From NCBI RefSeq assembly GCF_002970915.1, contig NZ_CP027190.1:620001-684000 (forward strand): a DNA stretch of 64,000 bases, in the 5' to 3' direction. Position 1 is the stretch's first letter. The number at the start of each line of letters is the position of its first letter. The notes below the pieces were generated by a model. The model searched no databases, was not told where the DNA came from, and worked only from the letters and a program-made list of their open reading frames with translations. The position numbers and the translations under genes were made by a program. The stretch is from Lactobacillus sp. CBA3605 (lineage in GTDB: Bacteria; Bacillota; Bacilli; Lactobacillales; Lactobacillaceae). Of this stretch, positions 1 to 12,911 are shown piece by piece.

Positions 1-134
1 CTCTTACCGGCACCGGAATAGCCCACAATCCCATAAATATGCCCATCTTCAATTTTTAGATTGACGTCTTGCACCGCGTGAACAGCGCCTTGTTTACTGG
101 CAAACGTTTTGGTCACGTCTTTAAATTCAATCAA
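1..134 (-). CDS. metN: Methionine ABC transporter ATP-binding protein MetN, N-terminal part only (cut by window edge)
   Basis: Only the first 44 codons are inside the window. The reading starts at a TTG at 134-132, 7 bases after an AAGGAGGA ribosome site, and runs MIEFKDVTKTF through to the Walker A motif GYSGAGKS at the edge. The tyrosine in GYSGAGKS is typical of MetN, the ATPase that powers uptake of D/L-methionine with MetI and the lipoprotein MetQ. The Met-type T-box directly upstream supports this assignment. The rest of the gene and any metI/metQ partners lie outside, so integrity cannot be judged. Confidence 0.8.
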   Translation of the reverse strand, partial: MIEFKDVTKTFASKQGAVHAVQDVNLKIEDGHIYGIVGYSGAGK

Positions 135-154
135 TTTATTTCCTCCTTATGCAC

Positions 155-464
155 AAAAAAAGCTTCTCATCCCACTGGTAAAAATGATCTCAAATCATCA
201 TCACCAATAGGACGAGAAGCATAGTCTCGCGGTACCACCCATCTTTGTCACTTGCTCACGCAAGTCACCTCAAGAGTTAGTTCTAACTCAGCACAATAAT
301 GGGTGCTACCCAAGTCTGGTTAACCGAAGCTCACCAAACTACATTAATTCAAGACCATCTTCCATTTCACGATTAATCTCTTTTACACCGACCAGAGACT
401 CTCTTGGTAATCGTAGCCATGTACTCATCTTTTCAAAATGACATTTTTTTAATGATTTATTAAT
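155..464 (-). promoter_or_regulatory. T-box leader, probable methionine specifier, upstream of metN
   Basis: The minus-strand transcript carries the T-box core GGGTGGTACCGCG at 240-228, preceded by a Stem I-like region and followed by a terminator whose arms are GCTTCTCGTCC and GGGATGAGAAGC (about 220-161) with a run of seven T. In Stem I, the sequence GAAGATGG places ATG (358-356) in the usual specifier position; a second ATG is at 365-363. The variable T-box base is T, which fits a tRNA with discriminator A such as tRNA-Met. Known T-boxes read uncharged tRNA and let transcription continue on starvation, so metN should be induced when charged tRNA-Met is low. Confidence 0.88.
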
Positions 465-470
465 GTATCG

Positions 471-499
471 AGTATACCGAGGGCTTATAAAATTGTCAA
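471..499 (-). promoter_or_regulatory. Promoter of the metN T-box transcript
   Basis: Consensus vegetative promoter on the minus strand: -35 TTGACA at 499-494, 17-base spacer, -10 TATACT at 476-471. Transcription would start near 464, just ahead of the T-box Stem I. Confidence 0.8.
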
Positions 500-509
500 G
501 CCCATGGAA

Positions 510-806
510 TTAGTCCACGTCGATTAACCAAGCTTCGCCATCGACTGAACTATTCAAGACCGTGAAATCAGTCTTTAGCGCTGGATTAACGGCAATTACG
601 GTACCGCTAATTGGGCAGTTGAACTCCGAAACTGCTTTGGTCGCTTCAATGCTTAAAAAGGCCATTTTTTGACTAACTTTGTCGCCGATTGCCGGTAATT
701 CAGCGTATTTCACTTCACCCAAGGCTTCGTGGGCCGCTTTAGTTAACCCAATACGGGTATGACCATCAGTATCTTTTGTCCAAAAATAGGCTGCATCTTC
801 ACTCAT
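510..806 (-). CDS. GcvH-like lipoyl-domain protein (orphan H-protein homologue)
   Basis: The 98-residue product resembles glycine cleavage H-protein: the segment SIEATKAVSEF (residues 52-62) corresponds to the lipoylation loop and keeps the acceptor lysine (Lys57). It is shorter than classical GcvH, which is about 125 residues. No gcvT or gcvP lies in this window. In Firmicutes, short GcvH-like proteins are known as lipoyl carriers or scaffolds for lipoate relay and for macrodomain/sirtuin systems, so a lipoyl-shuttling role is possible but not shown here. The gene follows rodA by 28 bases. A strong ribosome site (AAGGAAAG) precedes a 3-codon ORF (ATG GTG GTT TAA) whose stop abuts this ATG, suggesting translational coupling. 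Confidence 0.72.
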   Translation of the reverse strand: MSEDAAYFWTKDTDGHTRIGLTKAAHEALGEVKYAELPAIGDKVSQKMAFLSIEATKAVSEFNCPISGTVIAVNPALKTDFTVLNSSVDGEAWLIDVD

Positions 807-834
807 TTAAACCACCATGCTTTCCTTGACTACG

Positions 835-2040
835 TTACTCAAACCGATTGTTACGACTAAACATATAAGACTTGAAATGGAACCGCATGGACATCATTAG
901 CCCAATACCGGCCATATTGGCAATCAATGCCGAGCCCCCTTGACTAATAAATGGCAAGGGAATCCCCGTCATTGGTAATAGACCAATACTCATCCCAATG
1001 TTTTCAAAGACATGGAACAAAATCATCATAATAACCCCGGTCGAAATGTACGCATAAAATTCATTTTTCGTATCAAAAGTGACCCGAATCATTTGATAAA
1101 TTAATAAAAAGTATAATAACACCACAACCGTACAACCAATGAAGCCAAAGTTTTCACCGATGACGGAAAAAATCATATCAGATTCACGAACAGGCACGGT
1201 GACGTGCGACACATTGAATCCGCGCCCGGTAATTTGCCCAGACCCAATCGCCTTCATACTTTGCCAAACTTGATAAGCATTATTCGATGTATCTGTAGCG
1301 GGATTTAACCACGTATCAATCCGTGCGAACTGATACGCCTTAAAGCCAACTGCTTCTAGCACTTGCCGACCACTGGTAGAAATCACCAGATATAAGACCG
1401 TGCCAGCAAACGCTGCAACTAGCGTGAAAGCCGGTGCTAATAACCGCCAAGAAATTCCCGAAACAATAATCACACCACCTAAAATGGCAAAGAACACTAA
1501 CAACGTCCCAAAGTCATTTTGTAGCTTCAATAATACGGCAACGGGGACCGTGTACGCAATCAACTTACCAATTAACTGCCAATCCCCAGCCATGCTATGC
1601 ACAGGATGTTCGGTGTTGTGCATCGTAACGACCCGACCTAACATTAAGATAAAGGCCGGCTTCATTACTTCCGATGGCTGGAACGTCAAGCTCCCAACGG
1701 CAAACCAACTTTTGGCACCGGTACTATTAAACATTGCTTTACTATAAAGAACTAACACAGCAACTAGTAGAAAGATGCCAAACCAATACGCAATTGGTGC
1801 CACCCGCCATAATTGTTCCGAATCAAATTGCATGATAATAACCGCTAAGGCCGTCCCAATGACAAACCACATAATCTGACTAACGACTTGTTTAGTTACA
1901 CTAACGACACTTGAATCATGGGTAGCTGCGACATAAATCGACGCCAACCCAATCAAGCCCAACATCATTACTGAAAATATGATACCGTAATCAACACGTG
2001 AATCATCCGCTTGACCACGAAGTCTAGATTCTTCTGCCAC
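835..2040 (-). CDS. rodA: SEDS-family peptidoglycan glycosyltransferase RodA
   Basis: A 401-residue polytopic membrane protein with about ten hydrophobic segments after a short charged N-terminus. It polymerises lipid II during lateral wall growth with a class B PBP. Diagnostic SEDS segments are visible: VRESDMIFSVIGENFGFIG near residues 285-305, containing the conserved acidic residues, and GIPLPFISQGGSALIAN near residue 360. The start is a GTG 7 bases after AAGGAG. It lies in a same-strand block with an MreB-type actin, which favours RodA over FtsW. FtsW remains the alternative, since the two paralogues are hard to separate by eye. Confidence 0.88.
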   Translation of the reverse strand: MAEESRLRGQADDSRVDYGIIFSVMMLGLIGLASIYVAATHDSSVVSVTKQVVSQIMWFVIGTALAVIIMQFDSEQLWRVAPIAYWFGIFLLVAVLVLYSKAMFNSTGAKSWFAVGSLTFQPSEVMKPAFILMLGRVVTMHNTEHPVHSMAGDWQLIGKLIAYTVPVAVLLKLQNDFGTLLVFFAILGGVIIVSGISWRLLAPAFTLVAAFAGTVLYLVISTSGRQVLEAVGFKAYQFARIDTWLNPATDTSNNAYQVWQSMKAIGSGQITGRGFNVSHVTVPVRESDMIFSVIGENFGFIGCTVVVLLYFLLIYQMIRVTFDTKNEFYAYISTGVIMMILFHVFENIGMSIGLLPMTGIPLPFISQGGSALIANMAGIGLMMSMRFHFKSYMFSRNNRFE

Positions 2041-2084
2041 AATAATGCTCCTTAATTTTCTAAGATAACCTTAATTATACAACA

Positions 2085-2113
2085 ACCTGGCCTCAAAGGA
2101 ACGAGACCAGGCT
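2085..2113 (-). terminator. Hairpin between DUF2969 gene and rodA, weak terminator or attenuator
   Basis: Arms CCTGGTCTC and GAGGCCAGG pair with a short loop on the minus strand, followed by TTGTTGTATAATT. The T tract is poor, so termination may be partial; TATAAT at 2079-2074 might also act as a -10 for rodA. Confidence 0.4.
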
Positions 2114-2129
2114 GAAGGTTAATTAAAAA

Positions 2130-2357
2130 TTAGCCTTTATGCAAATGGTAAGCCGAGAGAATCTCTTGTAGACTCTCGTCAAACGATTTGTTATGGGCAA
2201 ATGGTTTACTATCACTAGTTAGTTCAGCGTCAAAGCGATCGCCATTTTGTGTCACTTGACCAATCACTTGCTTGCCAATCAGGACTTCCGTAATGACTTG
2301 ATCATTGACTTTCATCTCGTTTAACGTTACTGAAATTGCTTTATCTTTTTTTGACAC
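2130..2357 (-). CDS. DUF2969 family protein
   Basis: A 75-residue soluble, charged protein resembling the DUF2969 family found in Lactobacillales; its function is unknown. It starts at a GTG 8 bases after AAAGGAGG, and that ribosome site lies inside the end of yidD, so the two are probably co-translated. The ATG at 2361 is in another frame and closes after six codons, so it was not chosen. The position between yidD and rodA suggests a link to envelope growth, by context only. Confidence 0.7.
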   Translation of the reverse strand: MSKKDKAISVTLNEMKVNDQVITEVLIGKQVIGQVTQNGDRFDAELTSDSKPFAHNKSFDESLQEILSAYHLHKG

Positions 2358-2612
2358 TCATTTTCCCTCCTTTGCAATCGAGTTACGTCGCAATGAAAAC
2401 GTCGCTGGTACCGGATCAAACCCGCCTTTAGCCAATGGATGACACCGTAAAATCCGGGCCCCACCCATCATGCTCCCTCGCCAAGCACCGAACTGTTCGA
2501 TGGCTTCAATCGTATAAGCCGAACAGGTCGGGACATAGCGGCAATGGGCTGGGGTAAATGTCGAAAATGACCGTTGATACCAATGAATACTACTAATTAA
2601 AAACCGTTTCAT
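2358..2612 (-). CDS. yidD: Membrane protein insertion efficiency factor YidD
   Basis: An 84-residue protein with the characteristic YidD core: an amphipathic start (LISSIHWYQRSFS), the cysteine-containing segment HCRYVPTCSAYTIEAI and a later RCHPLAKGGFDPVP block. YidD proteins assist YidC-dependent membrane insertion at the inner face of the membrane. In most bacteria yidD lies beside yidC, rpmH and rnpA; here it sits next to an MreB-type gene instead. The start codon follows the mbl stop by a few bases with only a weak ribosome site, so coupling to the upstream gene is likely. Confidence 0.9.
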   Translation of the reverse strand: MKRFLISSIHWYQRSFSTFTPAHCRYVPTCSAYTIEAIEQFGAWRGSMMGGARILRCHPLAKGGFDPVPATFSLRRNSIAKEGK

Positions 2613-2618
2613 TAGCGC

Positions 2619-3614
2619 TTATTTTTTCCCACTTTTTTGCATGTGCTCGAGTAAGACCCCAGCACCTTGGGCCACATTATTTAGTGGATTTTCAGCTACT
2701 GTAACTGGCACTTTCAAGTTCTCACTAATTAATTGATCTAGGCCGCTCAACAAAGCGCCCCCACCCGTCAACATAATGCCACGGTCAATAATATCGGCCG
2801 CAATCTCAGGTGGCAACGTCTCCATCACGTGATGGGCCGTCGTCACAATTTGCATTAACGTCTCATGGATGGCAACTTCAACTTCGTTCGAATCAATTTC
2901 AATTGAACGTGGCATCCCAGAAACGGTATCCCGACCACGAACTTGCATATGTTGATCGTCGTCGCCGTCTTGCTTGAAGACTTGGGCAATCTGCATCTTC
3001 ACTTTTTCGGCACTGCGTTCACCAATCAACAAGTGATGTTGATCCTTCACGTAGTTCACGATATCTTGATTCATCCGATCGCCAGCCATCCGTAACGAAC
3101 TGCTAGCCACAATATCACCTAATGACAAGACCGCAATATCACTCGTCCCACCACCAATATCAATCACCATATTGCCACGTGGCTGGAAAATGTCCAACCC
3201 AGCGCCAATTGCGGCAACTTTTGGTTCAACTTCTAGATAGACTTTATTACCGCCAGACTTCTCCGCAGCTTGTAAAATCGCCTTGCGTTCGATTTCGGTC
3301 GTGTTAGTCGGCGTACAAATCATAATACTTGGTCGTGACATAATGCCACGCACATTTAATTTTTTAATGAAATAAGACAACATCTCTTCGGTAACATCAA
3401 AGTCTGAAATTACCCCGTCCTTCAATGGTCGAATTGCCCGAATATTACTAGGGGTCTTACCAACCATTTGATAGGCTTCGGACCCGACTGCTAAAACTTG
3501 ATTCGTATTAGTATCAATCGCCACTACGGAAGGTTCATTGAGCACGATTCCTTTACCAGAGACATAAATCAAAACATTGGCAGTCCCTAAGTCAATCCCA
3601 ATATCTAAAGCCAT
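2619..3614 (-). CDS. mbl: MreB/Mbl-type actin homologue, rod-shape determinant
   Basis: The protein has 331 residues when started at the ATG at 3614, preceded 8 bases upstream by AGAGGAG; an upstream in-frame start would add 11 residues without a ribosome site. Actin-fold nucleotide motifs are clear: DIGIDLGTANVLIY (phosphate 1), DIGGGTSDIAVLS (phosphate 2) and LTGGGALLSGLD (adenosine). It forms membrane-attached filaments that orient lateral wall synthesis with RodA, whose gene lies downstream on the same strand. MreB, Mbl and MreBH are not separable by eye. The absence of mreC/mreD next to it suggests the Mbl type or a second copy. Confidence 0.87.
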   Translation of the reverse strand: MALDIGIDLGTANVLIYVSGKGIVLNEPSVVAIDTNTNQVLAVGSEAYQMVGKTPSNIRAIRPLKDGVISDFDVTEEMLSYFIKKLNVRGIMSRPSIMICTPTNTTEIERKAILQAAEKSGGNKVYLEVEPKVAAIGAGLDIFQPRGNMVIDIGGGTSDIAVLSLGDIVASSSLRMAGDRMNQDIVNYVKDQHHLLIGERSAEKVKMQIAQVFKQDGDDDQHMQVRGRDTVSGMPRSIEIDSNEVEVAIHETLMQIVTTAHHVMETLPPEIAADIIDRGIMLTGGGALLSGLDQLISENLKVPVTVAENPLNNVAQGAGVLLEHMQKSGKK

Positions 3615-3684
3615 TTTTTTGCTCCTCTCAAACATCCAGTTATACAACTTATCATTATAGCATACTCAATTATGCTTGTACGGC

Positions 3685-4239
3685 CTAGCTATCGCGCCGT
3701 TTGGACCATTGGTCGACCGTTAAAGAATAGAACACTTCATCTTCGAATTTACCGTTAATATAAATATTTTCAGGTAAAGTTGCGTCTAAGTGATAGTGCC
3801 GCCGTTCAGCCACCTGCCGACTGGCTTGGTTAGCCACCATTGCGCCTAACGATAATTTGTGTAAGTCAAGTTCTGTAAAGGCCAACTCTTCTAATCGTTC
3901 AACCGACTTTGTCATGACCCCTTTGCCAACAAAAGCTTGGCCTAACCAATAACCAATTTCACCATTTTTATTCACACTACTAATATTATGAATATCGAGC
4001 ATACCAGCAACTTCACCATCAACCACAATGGTGGTGATGAAGACCGTTCCGTGGGCTTGCTTCGTCAACATTGCTTCAATAAATTGACGTTCATCAGCAA
4101 CCGTCTTTGTTTGGTCCACCCAAGGTAACCAAGGCTTTAAATGGGTGCGATTAGCCGCGACTAAGTCAAAAAGTGGTTCCGCGTCAGCTAACTCAGTGGG
4201 TTTTAAAGAGATGTGTTTATCGATAATATTAATGAACAT
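3685..4239 (-). CDS. GNAT acetyltransferase, RimJ/RimL (ribosomal N-acetyltransferase-like) type
   Basis: A 184-residue single-domain GNAT protein. It shows the family order: an N-terminal LKPTELADAEPLFDLV segment, the central GEIGYWLGQAFVGKGVMT acetyl-CoA-binding region (around residues 90-108), and the LHKLSLGAMVANQASRQVAER segment typical of RimJ/RimL-like enzymes. Family members acetylate N-termini or small amines; the substrate cannot be deduced. A clear AGGAGG lies 6 bases before the ATG. The murA terminator lies upstream, so it appears to begin a new transcript leading into the actin gene. Confidence 0.82.
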   Translation of the reverse strand: MFINIIDKHISLKPTELADAEPLFDLVAANRTHLKPWLPWVDQTKTVADERQFIEAMLTKQAHGTVFITTIVVDGEVAGMLDIHNISSVNKNGEIGYWLGQAFVGKGVMTKSVERLEELAFTELDLHKLSLGAMVANQASRQVAERRHYHLDATLPENIYINGKFEDEVFYSLTVDQWSKRRDS

Positions 4240-4272
4240 GTGGGTCCTCCTGAATAATTAACTTGATATTTT

Positions 4273-4320
4273 CGCAAAAAAACCTTCAAATACGAGTTTA
4301 TCGCATTTTGAAGGTTTTGT
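4273..4320 (-). terminator. Terminator of murA
   Basis: On the minus strand AAACCTTCAAAAT pairs with ATTTGAAGGTTT, followed by a run of T. It sits between murA and the acetyltransferase gene. Confidence 0.8.
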
Positions 4321-4366
4321 AAGCCATTTTTTGATTACAATTCAACGAAGCTTAGTGAATTAACCC

Positions 4367-5689
4367 CTAAGCCCGTTCGGCCGTTTCACTCGCAAAATCT
4401 GGATTTAAAGCATAAACCGCTTCATCAGGCACGTTAATCCGTTCAATCTCAGCACCTAACTTGGCTAATTTACCGTGGAAATTAAAATAACCCCGATCAA
4501 GATACTTCAAGTTCGTGACCTCAGTATACCCACGGCTAACCAAGCCCGCAATCACTAACGCCGCAGCGGCGCGTAAATCGGTTGCCGTCACTTGCGCCCC
4601 ATTAAAATTAGTTGGACCATACATGATGACCGAACGTCCTTCAATTTTAAAATCTGCGTTCATCCGCCGGAGCTCTTCCAAATGCATGAAACGATTTTCA
4701 AAAACAGTTTCTGTTAGCAAGCTGGTGCCTTGGGCACAGAGCTGTAAAATCGTCATTTGCGGTTGCATATCCGTTGGAAAACCAGGATGTGGCATCGTCT
4801 TAACCGAAGTTGGCTTTAACTTCAATGGTCCGATAACCCGAATACCACCAGCTTCTTCAGTAACCGTTACACCCATTTCGCGCATTTTAGAAATCAAGGG
4901 CTTGTTATGTTCCGCAATTGCATCTTCAATTAACACGTCACCTTGCGTCACCGCTGCTGCAACCATGAAAGTCCCAGCTTCGATTCGATCTTGCACAATG
5001 CTGTGTTCACACCCATGCATTGCAGGTACGCCTTCAATGCGAATGGTTTCGGTCCCGGCGCCAATAACCTTCGCCCCCATCTGGTTTAAGATGTTGGCTA
5101 AGTCAACAATTTCAGGTTCGCGCGCGACGTTTTCCATCACGGTTGTCCCTTCAGCTAAGGTCGCAGCCATCATGATATTCTGCGTTGCACCGACACTTGG
5201 AAAGTCCAAGTAAATCGTCGCCCCCCGTAATTTATCAGCGGTTGCTTCAACATAGCCGTCATGCCGCTCGATTTCAGCTCCCAAGGCACTTAAGCCTTTC
5301 AGATGTAAGTCGATTGGACGTGAACCGATGGCACAGCCACCAGGCATCGCAACTTTAGCATGCCCTAACCGCGCCAATAATGGTCCCATGACAACGATTG
5401 AAGCTCGCATTTTTGATACATATTGGAAAGGTGCTTCTGCTGACAATGGTTGACTCGCATCGATATCAACCGTTTTATTAATTTCATCAAATTCAACTTT
5501 AGTATTTAAAAAGCGTAAGACATTGTTCATCGTGAACACGTCGGATAACACCGGTACATTGGTTAAATGTGTGACACCTGAACTAGCCAATAAGCCGGCT
5601 GCCAAAATTGGCAAAACGGCATTCTTGGCGCCTTCGATATGGACATTACCCGCCAACCGTTGACCGCCATGAACTACAATTTCTTCCAT
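4367..5689 (-). CDS. murA: UDP-N-acetylglucosamine 1-carboxyvinyltransferase MurA
   Basis: The 440-residue cytosolic enzyme transfers enolpyruvate from PEP to UDP-GlcNAc, the first committed step of peptidoglycan synthesis. It keeps the active-site lysine in GAKNAVLPI (Lys22) and the catalytic cysteine in the [14 protein letters not shown] loop (Cys119), so it should be fosfomycin-sensitive by family knowledge. Length is normal. The start follows GGAGGG by 6 bases. Low-G+C Gram-positives usually carry two murA copies; this one next to the ATP synthase operon matches the arrangement seen in related lactobacilli and bacilli. It has its own terminator downstream. Confidence 0.95.
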   Translation of the reverse strand: MEEIVVHGGQRLAGNVHIEGAKNAVLPILAAGLLASSGVTHLTNVPVLSDVFTMNNVLRFLNTKVEFDEINKTVDIDASQPLSAEAPFQYVSKMRASIVVMGPLLARLGHAKVAMPGGCAIGSRPIDLHLKGLSALGAEIERHDGYVEATADKLRGATIYLDFPSVGATQNIMMAATLAEGTTVMENVAREPEIVDLANILNQMGAKVIGAGTETIRIEGVPAMHGCEHSIVQDRIEAGTFMVAAAVTQGDVLIEDAIAEHNKPLISKMREMGVTVTEEAGGIRVIGPLKLKPTSVKTMPHPGFPTDMQPQMTILQLCAQGTSLLTETVFENRFMHLEELRRMNADFKIEGRSVIMYGPTNFNGAQVTATDLRAAAALVIAGLVSRGYTEVTNLKYLDRGYFNFHGKLAKLGAEIERINVPDEAVYALNPDFASETAERA

Positions 5690-6118
5690 GGATAACCCTC
5701 CATCACAAAACGATATTAGTAAACTAGCGACACAAACTGATGGGATGGCACCAACCCATAACTGTTACGTGACTGTTATGAATCGGTCATTCCAGTTGAG
5801 CGCCCAGTTTGCAATCGCAAAACTAATCACGCTCGGATACCATCCGAATGACTAAATAACTTAACAATTGACCTAATCATTGGTCGCACTTTAATTAACG
5901 CCTAACGGTTAAGTCCTAATTTCTTTCCTAATCATCATACCATAATTAGCTTTCTAACAAGCAGTATATTTTACAATAATATTACATTTTTAACAGCTTT
6001 GTCATTTAATTATGATTGGTTAATTAATTAGCTATTGTTCACTTAGTTTAACGGTTAACCAAAAGATTTGGCAAGGTAAACGCTTGCTAAATCCAATTAG
6101 CCACATTTTTACCACAAC
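5690..6118. other. Intergenic region between the atp operon and murA
   Basis: About 430 bases with no credible ORF. It must hold the murA promoter: TATGAT on the minus strand near 5938-5933 is a possible -10, but its -35 partner is poor. A small hairpin (CGGAT/ATCCG) lies near 5835. I see no conserved leader such as a riboswitch. Confidence 0.5.
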
Positions 6119-6119
6119 A

Positions 6120-6152
6120 AAAAAGGATCTGGGCTAAAAACCCAAATCCTTG
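6120..6152 (-). terminator. Terminator of the atp operon
   Basis: Minus-strand arms AAGGATTTGGGT and CCCAGATCCTT enclose a short loop and are followed by TTTT. It lies 17 bases after the atpC stop. Confidence 0.88.
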
Positions 6153-6168
6153 ATAAATTCAAAACTAA

Positions 6169-6597
6169 TTAACGATGGGCAACATGTAGTCGGTTAACCG
6201 CCCGTCGCAAAGCGACTTGGGCCCGCGCCAACTCAGCATCATCATGCTTTTGTTGGGCATCTTGAATCCGACTTTCTGCTCGTTTCCGAGCATTTTCAGC
6301 TCGCGCAACGTCGATATCATTTTGACGTTCAGCACTGTCTGCCACAATTGTGGCCACATTATCACTGAATTCTACGAAACCACCATTAACAGCAATTTCG
6401 TCGTCATCCTGATCTGTTTCGAGTTGTTTAATACGCACTTCATCAATTGCTAACGAGGCCACCATTGGGATGTGATTAGGCAAAATACCTAACTCCCCAT
6501 CAATGGTCCGCACAATCAACATCGGTGTTTTACTTTCATAGACCTGACCGTCTGGAGTTACGATGCTAACGGTTAATGAGTTTGCATTGTCAGCCAT
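6169..6597 (-). CDS. atpC: F1Fo ATP synthase epsilon subunit
   Basis: The 142-residue epsilon subunit of F1 forms part of the central stalk and can inhibit ATP hydrolysis. The N-terminal beta-sandwich is recognisable (VSIVTPDGQVYE, then LGILPNHIPMVASL), followed by the two-helix C-terminal hairpin rich in Ala, Arg and Gln. It is the last gene of the operon and sits 11 bases after atpD. In lactic acid bacteria this complex mainly works as a proton-extruding ATPase for acid tolerance. Confidence 0.95.
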   Translation of the reverse strand: MADNANSLTVSIVTPDGQVYESKTPMLIVRTIDGELGILPNHIPMVASLAIDEVRIKQLETDQDDDEIAVNGGFVEFSDNVATIVADSAERQNDIDVARAENARKRAESRIQDAQQKHDDAELARAQVALRRAVNRLHVAHR

Positions 6598-6608
6598 GAT
6601 AACCCCTC

Positions 6609-8018
<1,410 letters not shown>

Positions 8019-8036
8019 TTAATTCCTCCCAATTCG

Positions 8037-8981
8037 TTATTCTTGCGCAACCAAGCCACCAGTGATTTCAGTGATTTCAGTGGTAATAGCAGCTTGACGA
8101 GCGCGATTATATTTTAGATTTAGCTTATCGATTAAATCGCCAGCATTATCTGATGCAGCCTTCATCGCCGTTGACGATGAAGCATGTTCCGCAGTCTTAG
8201 CATCCAAGATTGCACCATAAACCAAGCTTTCAGCATATTGTGGCAAAACTGCCGACAAAATTGCTTCTTCTGACGGTTCCATTTCGTACTCAGGACCGAC
8301 ATCAACCCGGCTGTCTTTGGCTTTACGATTATCTTGTTCACTTTGAGCAAAGGTTTCTTCAGAAATCGGCAGCATTTTAACTGACCGGAATCCGGATGAT
8401 AACCGGTTGATAAAGTGATTGTAGAAGACGTAAAGTTCATCAAAGACTTCATTATGGTACATCGAAGTGACTGTTTTAACGATTTCACGGACTTCTTTAA
8501 AAGTTGGAACGTCAGAAACACCGCGATATTCATATGCGACGTTCAAGCCGTTCTTCTTGTAAAAGTCCGCACCAGTGCCACCAACCGCTAATACAACGGC
8601 ATTATCAGCATCTAAATCATGAGTTCGCATAAAGTCGTTTGTCTGTTTCAAGACATTACTATTATAACTCCCCACAAGCCCTCGATCGGAGGTGATGATT
8701 AATAAGCCAGTGCGTTTAACGGGGCGTTGGGCCAATAATTCACTCACCGAAATGGTATTAGAATTACTGTTTGGCACACCAGCGCTCGCTGACATCAGAT
8801 GAGCTTTGGCAAGATGTGAAACGATGCTTTCAACCTTGGAGGCATACACTTGATACGTACTCGTATGCTTTTGAATCTGGTTCAACTTAGAGGTTGAAAC
8901 CATTTGCATTGCGGACGTAATCTGATGGGTCTTCTTGGTTGAGTCAATCCGGCGCTTGACATCCATTAATGATTCTGCCAT
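8037..8981 (-). CDS. atpG: F1Fo ATP synthase gamma subunit
   Basis: The 314-residue gamma subunit forms the rotating central stalk. The N-terminal coiled-coil helix is visible ([20 protein letters not shown]) as is the C-terminal helix ([18 protein letters not shown]), both classical gamma signatures. It is slightly longer than average, with an acidic insertion in the middle (around residues 195-235). It is placed between atpA and atpD in the standard bacterial operon order. Confidence 0.97.
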   Translation of the reverse strand: MAESLMDVKRRIDSTKKTHQITSAMQMVSTSKLNQIQKHTSTYQVYASKVESIVSHLAKAHLMSASAGVPNSNSNTISVSELLAQRPVKRTGLLIITSDRGLVGSYNSNVLKQTNDFMRTHDLDADNAVVLAVGGTGADFYKKNGLNVAYEYRGVSDVPTFKEVREIVKTVTSMYHNEVFDELYVFYNHFINRLSSGFRSVKMLPISEETFAQSEQDNRKAKDSRVDVGPEYEMEPSEEAILSAVLPQYAESLVYGAILDAKTAEHASSSTAMKAASDNAGDLIDKLNLKYNRARQAAITTEITEITGGLVAQE

Positions 8982-9011
8982 GCACTACTCACCATCCTTT
9001 TCAGCCATTAA

Positions 9012-11096
<2,085 letters not shown>

Positions 11097-11107
<11 letters not shown>

Positions 11108-11612
11108 GCTTTCCCAACCCTTCAATATACGAATTAATTAATGCCTGTTGGCCTTTAGGGTCTAATTGCTTCTTAATAATTTTCGAAGCAATTTGAACAG
11201 AAATGTCAGCCACGTCAGTTTGGACGTTCTTTAAGGCATCTTGACGCTCCTGTTCAATATCTTTGCGCGCATTTTGCTTATACTGCGTCGCTTCGTTTTG
11301 AGCATCAGTAACGATTGAAGCCCGTTGCTTTTCACCACTTTGCTTAGCATCTGCGACAATGTCGCTGGCCTCGCTCCGTGAATGTGATAAAGCTTCGCGC
11401 CGTTGATCAGCCAAATCAGTGGCAGTCTGCCGTGATTTTTGAGCTGCATCAATATCGTTAGCAATTTTGTCGGCTCGGTCAGCCATCATTTTCGTGATGG
11501 GATTCCAAGCAACTTTAGCAATAATTGCCATTAACACCAAAAAACTAATCGCAATAAACAACATGTCGCCTAGGTATAAACCGGATGCACCGATAATTAA
11601 ATGCGAGAGCAT
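11097..11612 (-). CDS. atpF: F1Fo ATP synthase b subunit
   Basis: A 171-residue peripheral-stalk subunit. One N-terminal membrane helix (about residues 14-33, GDMLFIAISFLVLMAIIAK) is followed by a long charged coiled coil rich in Ala, Gln, Lys and Asp. It dimerises and anchors delta and alpha to subunit a. The stop overlaps the atpH start. Length and layout are standard. Confidence 0.95.
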
Positions 11613-11666
11613 CTAATGACACCTCCTTCTTTCATTTTTATAAAATGAACTCGTTTAACCAATGGC

Positions 11667-12633
<967 letters not shown>

Positions 12634-12673
12634 TGAATATCACCTCTTTCCTTAATTTCGATGTTTCACGATA

Positions 12674-12702
12674 ACCATAACGTGTACTGCACATAACGTC
12701 AA
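12674..12702 (-). promoter_or_regulatory. Promoter of the atp operon
   Basis: On the minus strand, -35 TTGACG at 12702-12697, a 17-base spacer, and -10 TATGGT at 12679-12674. It lies about 40 bases before the atpB start. Confidence 0.65.
12676..12699. repeat. Direct repeat CATAACGT overlapping the atp promoter
   Basis: CATAACGT occurs exactly twice, at 12676-12683 and 12692-12699, separated by 8 bases. One copy covers the -10 element and the other reaches the -35, giving a 16-base period. Confidence 0.6.
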
Positions 12703-12725
12703 TTGTATCGAAACATGAAATAGTA

Positions 12726-12745
12726 AATTAGGTTCGCACCTAATT
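12726..12745. repeat. Inverted repeat AATTAGGT-N4-ACCTAATT upstream of the atp promoter
   Basis: A perfect 8-base inverted repeat with a 4-base centre lies about 24 bases upstream of the -35. It could bind a dimeric regulator or form a small hairpin; no T tract follows it. Confidence 0.5.
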
Positions 12746-12815
12746 AAAATACAATGGTAATAATACCACCACCGCATCAAAATTTCAAAATAAATTCAAC
12801 TTTTATTCACTTCAC

Positions 12816-12867
12816 AAAAATCCCACAACATCAAGCTTTCATGTCGCTTTCATGCCGTGAGATTTTT
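12816..12867 (-). terminator. Terminator of the uracil permease gene
   Basis: Arms AAAAATCTCACGGCAT and ATGTTGTGGGATTTTT pair on the minus strand with a few G-U pairs and end in a T run. It lies between uraA and the atp promoter. Confidence 0.6.
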
Positions 12868-12911
12868 AATATTTAGCTTTAGTTCATTTTTAATTACCAA
12901 CGTGTTTGCGC

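Noticed and set aside
4515..5213. Plus-strand ORF of 232 codons opposite murA
   Set aside because: Antisense shadow of a conserved gene; no family resemblance and no ribosome site.
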